The position numbers and the translations under genes are program-made. The notes under the pieces were generated by a model. That model had not been told where the DNA came from. It did not search any database and saw only the letters and a list, made by a program, of their open reading frames with translations. Source: Rhodococcus sp. PAMC28707 (GTDB lineage: Bacteria; Actinomycetota; Actinomycetes; Mycobacteriales; Mycobacteriaceae). Taken from it: a stretch of 64,000 nucleotides of DNA. The stretch spans positions 3,685,501 through 3,749,500 of the forward strand of contig NZ_CP039253.1 in assembly GCF_004795915.1 (NCBI RefSeq), in the 5' to 3' direction. Shown piece by piece: positions 34,484 to 43,277 of this stretch (position 1 is its first letter; each line of letters starts with the position of its first letter).

Positions 34484-36109
34484 CTATCGCAGCTCTACGA
34501 CGTCGAGCTTGCCATCGGCGTGGGTGCTGCGCAGCCGCTTCTTGTCGTACTTCCCGACGCTCGTCTTGGGCACCTCCTCGATGAATGTCCATCGTTCCGG
34601 AAGCTGCCAGTGCGCGACTCGGCCGGTAAGGAACTCACGTAGTTCCTCGGCGGTCACATTTTCGCCGTCGCGCACGACGACGGCAACCAGCGGACGCTCG
34701 TCCCATTTCTGATCGGGAACCCCGATGACTGCTGCCTCGCGCACAGCGGGATGTTCCATCACCTGGTTCTCCAACTCGACCGAGGAGATCCATTCGCCAC
34801 CGGACTTGATGATGTCCTTCGACCGGTCCGTAAGCCGCAGGAATCCACCCGAAGAGATGGTGCCGACGTCCCCGGTCCGTAGCCAACCGTCGTCGAACTT
34901 GTCGGCGGCATCGCCGCGGTAGTAACTGGCAGTGATCCACGGACCGCGAACCTCGAGTTCGCCGACCTGCTTGCCGTCCCAGGGCAGTTCATTACCGGCG
35001 TCGTCGACGAGTCGGGCGCGCACGGCGGCCACGAATCGACCTTGTGTGCAACGAAGATCGAACTCCTCTTCGGGTGAGAGTCCGGCGTCGGGCCGTCCGG
35101 AGGTGCCTAGCGGAGAGGTTTCGGTCATGCCCCAAGCCTGGGTGATGTGAACGCCGTACTCGTCGTGGAACGCGCGCATCAGGCTCGGCGGGCAGGCGCT
35201 CCCACCGACCACCACGTCGCGCAGGCTCGACAGATCGGCGGGGTGCTCGGTCAGGTAGGAGTGCAGTGCCTGCCAGATCGTCGGAACGGCGGCTGCGGCA
35301 GTGGGGCGCAGAGTGGAAATCATCTCGGCGAGAGGTGCGGGCTGTAGATACTTGTCCGGCATGATCAGTGAGGCGCCCACCATCAGTGCCGCGTAGGGGA
35401 GTCCCCAGGACATGGCGTGGAACATCGGGACGATCGCAAGTACCTTGTCGGACTGTGCAATTGCCATGGCGTCGGTCATACATGCCTGCATCGAATGCAG
35501 CCAAATCGAGCGATGCGAGTACACGACACCCTTGGGGTCTCCGGTGGTTCCAGAGGTGTAACACATTGCCGCAGCGGATCGTTCGTCGAGTTCGGGCCAG
35601 TCGAATTCTTCGGGGTGGCCGGACAGGAAGTCCTCGTAACCGTGCACTGTCATGCTCGCCGGCGCCTGCACGGCCGACGGGTCGGCGCCGACGACGATCA
35701 GATGGCGCACGGTCGACATCGTGGGAAGCAACGGCGTGAGCAGTGGTAGCAGGCTCGCGTCGGCGATGATGACCTGATCTTCAGCGTGGTCGGCGATGTA
35801 GGTGAGCTGCTCCGGGAACAGTCTGATGTTGAGCGTGTGCAGCACCGCGCCCATGGCGGGCACCGCCATGTACGCCTCCATGTGCGCGGCGTTGTTCCAC
35901 ATGAATGTCGCTACGCGCTGGTCACCGTCGATGCCGATGGAGCGCAGTGCATGTGCGAGTTGTGCTGCGCGCCTGCCCAAGTCACCAAAAGTAACCGTCG
36001 TCGGGCCGTTGTCACCCCAGGTGGTGACCTCGGCGGCAGAGTGAATCGTGGTGCCGAATCGAACGAGTTGACCGATCGACAGCGGCGTGTCCTGCATGGT
36101 GCTCTTCAC
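34484..36109 (-). CDS. AMP-dependent acyl-CoA synthetase
   Basis: About 541 residues. I set the start at the GTG at 36109, 11 bp after GAGGAG; an ATG at 36097 is also possible. ANL-family motifs are CYTSGTTGDPKGVVYSHRS (P-loop), AWGMTETSPLG, and GWLRTGDVGTISSGGFLRLTDRSKDIIKSGGEWIS with the hinge, plus VGKYDKKRLR with the catalytic Lys. It activates a fatty or related carboxylic acid to acyl-CoA. It resembles medium/long-chain FadD/AlkK-type ligases. It is not clearly in an operon. Confidence 0.9.
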   Translation of the reverse strand: MKSTMQDTPLSIGQLVRFGTTIHSAAEVTTWGDNGPTTVTFGDLGRRAAQLAHALRSIGIDGDQRVATFMWNNAAHMEAYMAVPAMGAVLHTLNIRLFPEQLTYIADHAEDQVIIADASLLPLLTPLLPTMSTVRHLIVVGADPSAVQAPASMTVHGYEDFLSGHPEEFDWPELDERSAAAMCYTSGTTGDPKGVVYSHRSIWLHSMQACMTDAMAIAQSDKVLAIVPMFHAMSWGLPYAALMVGASLIMPDKYLQPAPLAEMISTLRPTAAAAVPTIWQALHSYLTEHPADLSSLRDVVVGGSACPPSLMRAFHDEYGVHITQAWGMTETSPLGTSGRPDAGLSPEEEFDLRCTQGRFVAAVRARLVDDAGNELPWDGKQVGELEVRGPWITASYYRGDAADKFDDGWLRTGDVGTISSGGFLRLTDRSKDIIKSGGEWISSVELENQVMEHPAVREAAVIGVPDQKWDERPLVAVVVRDGENVTAEELREFLTGRVAHWQLPERWTFIEEVPKTSVGKYDKKRLRSTHADGKLDVVELR

Positions 36110-36201
36110 GAAATTCTTCACTCCTCGGATTCGAACGACGACACCGCGGCATGTGCCGTGCATCACAGTATGCACAGTACCTACTTCGCCGGACGAACCA
36201 C

Positions 36202-36843
36202 CTACGAGTTCAGGATCTCGCCCCGCCCGAGCGTGATTCTCGCGTGGGCGCGTCGGGCGTCGTCCGCGTCGTGCGTGGCCATCACCACGATGGCTCCCCG
36301 TGCTGCCTCGTCGTCGATGACGCTGTCGATGATCTCGCGGGCCTCCGCGTCGAGGCCGGTGGTGGGTTCGTCCAGGAGGACGAGGTCGCCGCGCTCGACG
36401 AGTGCCTGGGCGAGGAGAGCGCGCTGACGCTGGCCACCGGAAAGTGTCGACAGTCTGCGCGAATGCAGTTCGGTGAGCTGCAACCGTGCGATGGCAGCGT
36501 CGACGGACTTCCTGTCATCCGAACCGGCTCGGCCGAGAATGCCGCGCCGCGGCCAGGTGCCCATCTCGATCACCTCACGCACACTGACGGGCATGCGATC
36601 GTTGACATCACTGCGTTGCGGGACGTAGCTGACGCGCCGTCGGCCGAGGTTCACCGTTCCCGAGGTTGGGCGCACGATGCCGGCGAGTGCCTGCAGGAGC
36701 GTCGATTTTCCGGAGCCGTTGTGTCCGACGAGGGCGGTGACGGTGCCTGGCACGAAGCTTGCGCTTACATCTGTCAACGCAATGGTCGATCCATACGCAA
36801 CGGACAGGGATTGCACCGACACCGATTCGCTCATGACAATCAT
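36202..36843 (-). CDS. aztA: Zinc ABC transporter ATP-binding protein (AztA/ZnuC-like)
   Basis: About 213 residues. All ABC motifs are present: Walker A LVGHNGSGKST, signature LSGGQRQRALLAQAL, Walker B LVLLDEPTTGLD, and the switch His in ATHDADD. It powers metal import with the divergent permease. ATGs exist at 36843 and 36834; a TACTAT -10-like hexamer 7 bp before 36843 suggests a leaderless start there. The Zur-like box overlaps this start region. The longer frame to 36984 runs through the divergent permease and is not credible. Confidence 0.9.
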   Translation of the reverse strand: MIVMSESVSVQSLSVAYGSTIALTDVSASFVPGTVTALVGHNGSGKSTLLQALAGIVRPTSGTVNLGRRRVSYVPQRSDVNDRMPVSVREVIEMGTWPRRGILGRAGSDDRKSVDAAIARLQLTELHSRRLSTLSGGQRQRALLAQALVERGDLVLLDEPTTGLDAEAREIIDSVIDDEAARGAIVVMATHDADDARRAHARITLGRGEILNS

Positions 36844-36848
36844 TGTCA
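36834..36848. promoter_or_regulatory. Zur-like box in the aztA/aztB divergent promoter
   Basis: TGACAAT-C-ATTGTCA is a perfect 7-1-7 dyad that fits the actinobacterial Zur pattern TGAnAATnATTnTCA. It covers the first codons of aztA and immediately precedes ATAGTAT (36850-36856), which can serve as -10 in both directions (TAGTAT for aztB, TACTAT for aztA). Zn-loaded Zur would block both genes. Confidence 0.75.
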
Positions 36849-36863
36849 CATAGTATCCTCGCC

Positions 36864-37766
36864 GTGGACTGGCTACTAGACCCCCTGGCGGTTTCTTTCG
36901 TGCAGCGTGCCCTTTTTGCCGGCATGCTTGTGTCGATCCTGTGCGCACTCGTCGGCACCTGGGTCGTGTTGCGCGGCATGGCATTTCTCAGCGATGCGAT
37001 CTCGCATGGAATGTTGCCCGGTGTTGCAATCGCCTATTTGATGAGCGCTAATCTGATGGTCGGTGCCGCCGCGAGCGCGGTGGTGATGATCGGGGGAGTG
37101 GCATGGGTGTCGCGCAACTCGTCCCTTTCGGAGGACACCGGCATCGGACTGCTCTTCGTCGGCATGCTTGCACTCGGGGTCGTCATCGTCTCGCGGGCGC
37201 GGTCTTTCGCCGTCGATCTGACGGCCTTCCTATTCGGCGACGTGCTTTCCGCGACATATACGGACTTGGTGTTCCTCGCGTTCGCAGCCGCGTTCGCGTC
37301 GACTGTGTCCGTCGTCGCCTATCGACCCTTCGTCGCGCTCGTCTTCGACGAACGTAAAGCGCAGACGTTCGGCTTCAGGCCCCGCCTGACGCACGTGGTT
37401 TTGCTGGGGCTCGTCGTGCTGGCAGTCGTGGCATCGTTCCGCATCGTCGGGACGCTGCTCGTGTTCGGCTTGCTTGTCGCACCATCGGCAACCGCGTACC
37501 TGTTCGGCCGCTCGATCGTGCAGTCGATGATTATTGCGACGCTGCTCGGGTGGTCGGCCACAGTGATCGGTCTCGTTGTGTCTTGGAACGCGAACACCGC
37601 AGCGGGCGCCACCATTGCCGGTCTGGCGGTGTTGCAGTTCTTCGTGATCGCGGCCGTGAAATCGAGTCGGGAAGCTTCGAGAGCAAAGCAGGCGGAGGGG
37701 CAGCTGATGGGGCCGACCGACGGCACTCGACCCGTGAATCTCAAACGCTTCAGTGAGGAGTTTTGA
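36864..37766 (+). CDS. aztB: Zinc ABC transporter permease (AztB/ZnuB-like)
   Basis: About 300 residues from the GTG at 36864 (VDWLLDPLAVSFVQRAL), the usual N-terminus of metal ABC-3 permeases. Eight or more membrane segments are visible, with GTWVVLRGMAFLSDAISHGMLPGVAIAYL and FRIVGTLLVFGLLVAPSATAYL as family hallmarks. TAGTAT at 36851-36856 lies 7 bp upstream and no ribosome binding site is seen, so the mRNA is probably leaderless. It is followed by aztD (overlap at TGATG). Confidence 0.92.
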   Translation: MDWLLDPLAVSFVQRALFAGMLVSILCALVGTWVVLRGMAFLSDAISHGMLPGVAIAYLMSANLMVGAAASAVVMIGGVAWVSRNSSLSEDTGIGLLFVGMLALGVVIVSRARSFAVDLTAFLFGDVLSATYTDLVFLAFAAAFASTVSVVAYRPFVALVFDERKAQTFGFRPRLTHVVLLGLVVLAVVASFRIVGTLLVFGLLVAPSATAYLFGRSIVQSMIIATLLGWSATVIGLVVSWNANTAAGATIAGLAVLQFFVIAAVKSSREASRAKQAEGQLMGPTDGTRPVNLKRFSEEF

Positions 37767-38995
37767 TGTCTGTACCAAAATTGATCATGACCGTCGGTGT
37801 ACTCACAGTGGCGATTGCAGGATGTAGCACCGAATCCTCGGGAGAAGTCCCCGCCGAATCGACGGCCGGTGCTGCACGCACCGGGAGTGACCTCGCCGCG
37901 GAGGCTGGATCGACGGAGGTCGAGGGCTCGGAACCGCGGCTGGTGATCGCGGACGCCGACTCGGGACGGATCGAGGTCATCGACCTGGCGACCGAGGAAT
38001 CCGTCGGTTCTTTCGACGTCGGGAATCCAGCGCAGCTGACCACGGTGAACGGCCGCTACGTCGTCGCGGTCGACGGCGAAGGGGGACGCGTCGACTTCCT
38101 GGATCCGGGTTCGTGGACCATCGAGCACGGAGACCACTCCCACTCGTACGTCAAGGACCCGGCCGAGATCGGATCGCTCGACGGCGAGGATCCTGCCCAC
38201 GTCTTAGTAGGTGACCGCAAGGTGGCAGTGTTCTACGACGGCACGGGAACGGCAGACGTCGTCGACTTCGACACGCTGAGCAAGGGCGAGGTCACCGTGG
38301 CCACCACGATCGATGCTCTCGCGCCCCACCATGGCATCGCCGTCCCAGTATCCGACCAGTACGTCGTATCGAGCGGGGGTGACGAGGACGATCTGCCGAA
38401 CGCACTCGAATTACGCAACGAGGCAGGCGAACTGGTGCGTACTCTCGATGGGGCATGCCCCGAGATGCATGGCGCGGCTGTGTTCTCACGCTACTTCGTG
38501 CTCGCATGCGAGGATGGCGTGCTGAAGGTCGAGGACGATTTCACTACGGCCAAGCTGCCCTACCCGACGGTCGGAAATCGGGCATGGTCGTTCGACCATC
38601 AAGGCAAGGGAGCGATCGTCTCCGCGGCCATCGCCGAGGGTGTACTCGCACTCGACACCCGCTCGGGCCGTTGGGTCGAGGCGAAAACCGCAGACAAGGC
38701 ACTGGCATCCGGTGTGTCGGGTGACGGCAAGACCATTTTCTCACTGCAGACGGATGGCACCTTTCGCACGTTCGACTGGGCGACCGGCGCGGAACTGTCG
38801 TCGACGCCGGTGCTGTCTGCGCGGTACGACGAAGACGGCCCGGTGCCGTCGGTGCAGGTCGGCGGCAACAGGGTGTACGTCTCCGACCCAGTAGCAGACA
38901 CCGTCGTCGAGATCGACTACCGCGACGCAGGGCGTATTTCCCGCACCCTCGATCTCGGCTTCTCGCCTGCATCGTTCGGCGTGGTCGGCGCATGA
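37766..38995 (+). CDS. aztD: AztD-like zinc metallochaperone, lipoprotein
   Basis: A 409-residue beta-propeller protein with a lipoprotein signal (lipobox IAGC, Cys20). It resembles AztD, the periplasmic zinc chaperone of the AztABCD system, which hands Zn to the binding protein AztC. Possible zinc ligands are the cluster HGDHSHSY (His121, His124, His126), APHHGIA, and CPEMHGAAV. GAGGAG precedes the ATG, which overlaps the aztB stop; the aztC start overlaps its own stop. Confidence 0.83.
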   Translation: MSVPKLIMTVGVLTVAIAGCSTESSGEVPAESTAGAARTGSDLAAEAGSTEVEGSEPRLVIADADSGRIEVIDLATEESVGSFDVGNPAQLTTVNGRYVVAVDGEGGRVDFLDPGSWTIEHGDHSHSYVKDPAEIGSLDGEDPAHVLVGDRKVAVFYDGTGTADVVDFDTLSKGEVTVATTIDALAPHHGIAVPVSDQYVVSSGGDEDDLPNALELRNEAGELVRTLDGACPEMHGAAVFSRYFVLACEDGVLKVEDDFTTAKLPYPTVGNRAWSFDHQGKGAIVSAAIAEGVLALDTRSGRWVEAKTADKALASGVSGDGKTIFSLQTDGTFRTFDWATGAELSSTPVLSARYDEDGPVPSVQVGGNRVYVSDPVADTVVEIDYRDAGRISRTLDLGFSPASFGVVGA

Positions 38996-39897
38996 AAAGG
39001 ATAGTGCTGCTGGTTCTTCTGCTCGTTGGTGTCTCGGCTGGATGCGCAGACTCGGGTGCTGCCGACAAGCCGACCGTGGTGGTCACGACGAACATTCTCG
39101 GTGACATCACGTCGAACATCGTCGGTGAGCAGGCCGAGGTACTGGTATTGATGCCGCCCAATTCGGATCCGCACTCGTTCGAAATCTCGGCGTCGGAGGC
39201 CGCGCAGGTCGAGTCGGCTGAGCTGTTGATAGCCAATGGCCTCGGGTTGGAGGGCGGCGTTGCAAACACAATCGAGGCCGCACGCTCCGAGGGCGTGGAT
39301 GTCGTCGAAGCAGGGCCGGCCGCCGACCCCATCGCGTACGTGACCGGGCAGTCGGCGGGAGTGCAGGACCCACATGTATGGACCGACCCGAACCGAATGC
39401 GTGCGGTGGTCGACTTGATCCGCGATGCGGTGAAGGATTCGGTAGAGGGGGTGGACAAGTCCGCAATCGATTCTGCTGCTACGCAATACGGTGCGCAGCT
39501 CGTCGAACTCGACAAGCGTATGGGCGAACGATTCGGAATGATCGCACCGGACAAGCGCACACTGGTGACCAACCATCACGTGTTCGGCTACCTCGCCGAT
39601 CGATACGACTTCGAGATCATCGGAGCGATAATTCCGAGTGGCACGACACTGGCCTCGCCCAGTGCATCGGACCTCTCCGACCTGGCTGGGACGGTGCGTG
39701 CAGCAGGGGTGAGAACGATATTCGTCGACTCCTCGCAGCCCGACCGGTTGGCGCAGGTCATGGCGTCGGAGGCCGGCGTGGACATCGGGGTGGTCGAGTT
39801 GTACACCGAATCGTTGGGTGACGAGAACTCCGCGGCGTCGACGTACCTGGACATGATGGAGTACAACTCGACGATGGTCGCGTCTGGCCTGTCCTAG
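38992..39897 (+). CDS. aztC: Zinc ABC transporter solute-binding protein (AztC/ZnuA-like), lipoprotein
   Basis: A 301-residue cluster A-I metal-binding protein with a signal peptide and probable lipidated Cys18 (VSAGC). The three His and one acidic ligand of the family appear in PPNSDPHSFEIS, VQDPHVWTDPNRM, VTNHHVFGYLADRY and the later VVELYTESLGD. The long His-rich loop of ZnuA is absent, which is typical when a separate chaperone such as AztD is present. ATGA overlap with aztD shows coupling. Confidence 0.92.
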   Translation: MKRIVLLVLLLVGVSAGCADSGAADKPTVVVTTNILGDITSNIVGEQAEVLVLMPPNSDPHSFEISASEAAQVESAELLIANGLGLEGGVANTIEAARSEGVDVVEAGPAADPIAYVTGQSAGVQDPHVWTDPNRMRAVVDLIRDAVKDSVEGVDKSAIDSAATQYGAQLVELDKRMGERFGMIAPDKRTLVTNHHVFGYLADRYDFEIIGAIIPSGTTLASPSASDLSDLAGTVRAAGVRTIFVDSSQPDRLAQVMASEAGVDIGVVELYTESLGDENSAASTYLDMMEYNSTMVASGLS

Positions 39898-39961
39898 CGC
39901 CCATGCGGAATCGAAGCAGACCAAAACTGTTGTCACACTTGAACTGTGTACTTAAATGGTT

Positions 39962-39991
39962 TTGACAATCATTTGCAACTAGCGGTACATT
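39962..39991 (+). promoter_or_regulatory. Promoter with Zur-like box for the second aztD-like gene
   Basis: TTGACA (39962-39967) and TACATT (39986-39991), 18 bp apart, form a good promoter. The overlapping TGACAAT-C-ATTTGCA (39963-39977) matches the aztA/aztB box at 13 of 15 positions. The ATG follows 7 bp after the -10, so the mRNA is probably leaderless. Confidence 0.7.
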
Positions 39992-39998
39992 TCCGTTC

Positions 39999-41249
39999 AT
40001 GAAATTTATTCGTTCGTATCGCAACCTCGGCGTGGTTGTCGCGCTGGGCACTTCGGTCGCGCTTCTCGCGGCCTGCTCGTCCGAAGCCGGCACGGAAGCG
40101 GAGTCTGTCGACGCCGCTACCGAAACGGCTGCTGTACAGTCCAATTCGGAGCCGCAACCGCGGCTGGCCACCAGTTACGACGGTGGCGTCCTGATCCTCG
40201 ACGCCACAACGCTCGAGACGGTCGAGGACATCTCCGGTATCGAAGGTTTCACTCGGCTCAACCCGGCCGGCGACGGACGGCACCTTGTGGTCAGCGGTTC
40301 GGGGGCATTCACCGCCCTCGACGCCGGGACATGGACCGACCGTTCGCAGTCCTACACGTCCACGCCCGCACTGACCGACATCGAATTCGATGCAACCACC
40401 CCGGGACACGTCGTGCGGCACGACGGCAAGACGGTGCTCTTCGATGACGGCACCGGCAAGGTCGAGATGTTCGAGTCGGCCGCGCTGCTGAAAGGCAGCA
40501 AGCCCGAAGTCGAGAGCTACACGACGCCGGAGGCTCATCATGGTGTCGCCGTGGCGCTCTCGGATGGCTCACTGCTCACCACCATCGGAAATGAAGACGA
40601 GCGCGCGGGCATCGTCGTGCTCGATGCCGATCGCAAGGAGATCGCCCGGAACGAGGAATGCCCGGGCGTGCACGGTGAAGCTGTTGCCGCTGATGAGACC
40701 GTAGTCGTGGGATGCGAGGACGGCGTGCTCATCTACCGTGACGGCGAAATTCGCAAGGTACAGAGTCCGGACGCCTACGGCCGAATCGGAAATCAGGCCG
40801 GCGACGAGGACTCACCGATCCTGCTCGGTGACTACAAGAGCGATCCTGATGCCGAGCTGGAGCGTCCGACCCGCGTGTCGTTGACCGACACCGCCTCGGG
40901 TGAGCTCACGCTGGTAGACCTCGGCACCAGCTACACCTTCCGTTCTCTCGGCCGCGGACCGGACGGGGAAGCGATCGTGCTCGGCACCGACGGAGCGCTC
41001 CATATCATCGACGTCGACACGAAGGCCGTCGCCGAGACGATACCGGTCGTCGATGCCTGGGAAGAGCCCGTCAAGTGGCAGGAACCGCGTCCGGCGTTGT
41101 TCGTGCAGGACGGCATCGCGTATGTGTCGGATCCGGCCGGCAACGCAGTCCACGCAGTGGATCTGGCAACCGGCGAAGTTTCGACTTCCGGCGAACTGGC
41201 CCACACGCCCAACGAGCTGACCGGGGTCACCGGGGTCACCGGGAGGTAG
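39999..41249 (+). CDS. AztD-like paralogue, lipoprotein
   Basis: A 416-residue propeller lipoprotein (lipobox LAAC, Cys26) clearly related to the aztD product: shared segments include PEAHHGVAVALSDG, CPGVHGEAV and CEDGVLIYRDG. The His-rich HGDHSHSY of the first copy is replaced here by DRSQSYTS, so it has probably lost or changed one zinc-binding site. It has its own Zur-like promoter and ends without an obvious partner downstream. Confidence 0.82.
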   Translation: MKFIRSYRNLGVVVALGTSVALLAACSSEAGTEAESVDAATETAAVQSNSEPQPRLATSYDGGVLILDATTLETVEDISGIEGFTRLNPAGDGRHLVVSGSGAFTALDAGTWTDRSQSYTSTPALTDIEFDATTPGHVVRHDGKTVLFDDGTGKVEMFESAALLKGSKPEVESYTTPEAHHGVAVALSDGSLLTTIGNEDERAGIVVLDADRKEIARNEECPGVHGEAVAADETVVVGCEDGVLIYRDGEIRKVQSPDAYGRIGNQAGDEDSPILLGDYKSDPDAELERPTRVSLTDTASGELTLVDLGTSYTFRSLGRGPDGEAIVLGTDGALHIIDVDTKAVAETIPVVDAWEEPVKWQEPRPALFVQDGIAYVSDPAGNAVHAVDLATGEVSTSGELAHTPNELTGVTGVTGR

Positions 41250-41350
41250 AAATCGCACCCGGATCCCGATGACTCCCGGCTCGTTCCTTCTCGGCGTCGG
41301 CCCGCTCGGAGTAGTGGGTGCTGACGGTCGAGCCGGGACTTGTCTCCGCG

Positions 41351-41626
41351 CTAGGGCCGATCGAGGTAGAACTCTGCGATCTCGGTCGCGACGGCTGCCA
41401 CCGCCGACGCGAGACCGGGTTCCATATCGAGCGCGTTCGCCAGTTCTGCGCCTCTGAGATCGCGGGTTCGCAGGAGATCCCAGGCCTGTTCGACGGCACG
41501 TACCGATGTCGTAAAGTCGAGCTCCGGGCGGTTCGAGCGCAGCGCCGTTGCCGCCCAATCTGCGTCGAAGGTTCCGCGGGGTGGTCCGAACACTCGCTCG
41601 CCGGAGGTATAGCTCTTCGGTTCCAT
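41351..41626 (-). CDS. Small hypothetical protein
   Basis: A 91-residue protein I do not recognise. It is acidic and helical-looking, with VRAVEQAWDLLRTRDLRGAE and ALDMEPGLASAVAAVATEIAEFYLD; no Cys, signal or membrane segment. The opposite-strand frame (41318-41641) is less protein-like. It sits alone, converging with the aztD paralogue and divergent from the DUF218 gene. Confidence 0.5.
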   Translation of the reverse strand: MEPKSYTSGERVFGPPRGTFDADWAATALRSNRPELDFTTSVRAVEQAWDLLRTRDLRGAELANALDMEPGLASAVAAVATEIAEFYLDRP

Positions 41627-41758
41627 GTACGCCGATGGTAGCTATATTCGCCGCACGCTGGATCTAGCACCTTTCGGACAGAAGCGTGCCGATCCTGGCA
41701 AGGTAGGTTGGCTTCGGTATACGTGAGACATCACGTGCGCGGTGACGATCGGAGTCTG

Positions 41759-42442
41759 GTGAGCAGGGCGAACAACGAACGGCGATCGAAAACGTTTCGC
41801 CGCACGATGATTCGTGCGGTCATCGCGGCGATCGGAGTGGTCCTCGCTATCGTCCTGGCATCGGCCGCCTGGGTCGCTGCAGTGTCGTTCGGCCGTGTTC
41901 ACGATGTCGCGGACGCACCGGATGCGCCGGTGGTCATCGTGCTCGGCTCGCAAGTCCGAGACGGCAAGCCGATGAAGTTTCTCTCCGGACGGCTCGATGC
42001 CGCCATCGAGATCTACGACTCCGGGAGAGCACGGGCGATTCTGGTGTCCGGCGACGCACATGGCCACTCGGGCAACGAGATCGCGGCGATGACAGAGTAT
42101 CTCGTCGACGCCGGAATCGATCGCGACAAGATCGTCGGTGACGACTACGGTCTCGATACCTTCGACACCTGCGCCCGTGCGTCGGACACGTTCGGTGTCA
42201 GCCGGGCACTGATCGTCAGCCAGGGTCTGCACGTGTCACGTGCCGTCGCACTGTGCCGGGACGCAGGGATCGATGCGCACGGGATCGACGCCGACTGCGA
42301 ATGCAACTGGCTGGCAGTCGTCCGGAACTATGCGCGCGAGTGGTTGGCCCGCCCCAAAGCGGTCCTCGACCTACTCTCCGGGCGCCCGCCCGCCGTCGTC
42401 ACGCCCCCGGACGAATCGCTCACAGCGGCGTCCCGGGGCTGA
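41759..42442 (+). CDS. DUF218/YdcF-SanA family membrane protein
   Basis: About 227 residues from a GTG at 41759 (GGAG just upstream); the frame is open from a TTG at 41708, so the start is uncertain. One membrane helix (VIAAIGVVLAIVLASAAWVAAV) precedes the DUF218 domain with VVIVLGSQVRDGKPMKFLSGRLDAAIEIY, ILVSGDAHGHSGNEIAAM, DDYGLDTFDTCARA and ALIVSQGLHVSRAVALC. The family is linked to cell-envelope processes (SanA, ElyC). Activity is unknown. Confidence 0.85.
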   Translation: MSRANNERRSKTFRRTMIRAVIAAIGVVLAIVLASAAWVAAVSFGRVHDVADAPDAPVVIVLGSQVRDGKPMKFLSGRLDAAIEIYDSGRARAILVSGDAHGHSGNEIAAMTEYLVDAGIDRDKIVGDDYGLDTFDTCARASDTFGVSRALIVSQGLHVSRAVALCRDAGIDAHGIDADCECNWLAVVRNYAREWLARPKAVLDLLSGRPPAVVTPPDESLTAASRG

Positions 42443-42458
42443 CGAAGCGGCAGTTCGC

Positions 42459-43277
42459 TCAGCTCCGTGCGCGTTCTACGATTCGGCGCGCACGCTTCGC
42501 GACGGCCTCATCGATGAGGAATCCACGTGCATCGGTGGCAACGCCGGAGGCCGCCGAGTCGAGTGTGCTCAATACTGCTTCGGCCTCCATAACGGCCTCA
42601 GCCGTGGGTGTGAAGATGCGCCGAGTAGGCGCGAGCTGAGCCGGGTGGATGCATGCTCGCCCGATGAAGCCGAGACCTGCCAATGTCGCGGTATCGGCCT
42701 CGAATGCTGCTTCGTCGCGGAAGTTTCTGGACACCGCTGCAGGTGGCGGGGAGATGCCGGCGGCAATGCTGGCCGCGACGATGTGGCTGCGCGCGACCAG
42801 CAGTGAGGAACCGTCGCCGACCTCGATGCCAAGTTCTGCTGCCAGATCGACTTCACCGATTTGCAAGAACTTCATTCGAGGCGCACGTGCAATCGCGAGA
42901 GCCTCGAACAATCCACCCGCGGTTTCGATCAAGGCCGACACAGCGGCGTGGGGAGCGATGCTCCTCAACAGCGCGTCTACAACCTCGACATCTGTCGCGG
43001 ATTCGACTTTGGGTAGCCAGATTCCGGTCACATGTGGGTGGGCGACCGCACGAATATCGTCGAGAGATCCAGGATTGACCCGAACCCAGATCTCGACTCC
43101 GCCTGGATCGCACCCCGCAATCCATTCCGCCACCGTTGCACGTGCATAGTCTTTGTTCGCGACGGCAACCGCGTCCTCGAGATCCAGTACCACCGCATCC
43201 GCACCGGATGCGAGGGCCTTGTCGAAGCGACTCGGTACATCGCCAGGAACGTACAGGTACGTCAGCGCGGTGGTCAC
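42459..43277 (-). CDS. HpcH/HpaI-CitE family acyl-CoA lyase, possible citramalyl-CoA lyase
   Basis: A 272-residue CitE-like beta-barrel lyase. The motifs YLYVPGDVPSRFDKALASGADAVVLDLEDAV, VRVNPGS and FLQIGEVDLAAELG provide the Mg and CoA-ester contacts. The family cleaves malyl-, citramalyl- or HMG-type CoA esters. In this operon (CoA transferase, MaoC hydratase, MmgE/PrpD, acyl-CoA dehydrogenase) it fits citramalyl-CoA lyase giving acetyl-CoA and pyruvate (inference). It overlaps the dehydrogenase gene by 4 nt and is last in the operon. Confidence 0.87.
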   Translation of the reverse strand: MTTALTYLYVPGDVPSRFDKALASGADAVVLDLEDAVAVANKDYARATVAEWIAGCDPGGVEIWVRVNPGSLDDIRAVAHPHVTGIWLPKVESATDVEVVDALLRSIAPHAAVSALIETAGGLFEALAIARAPRMKFLQIGEVDLAAELGIEVGDGSSLLVARSHIVAASIAAGISPPPAAVSRNFRDEAAFEADTATLAGLGFIGRACIHPAQLAPTRRIFTPTAEAVMEAEAVLSTLDSAASGVATDARGFLIDEAVAKRARRIVERARS

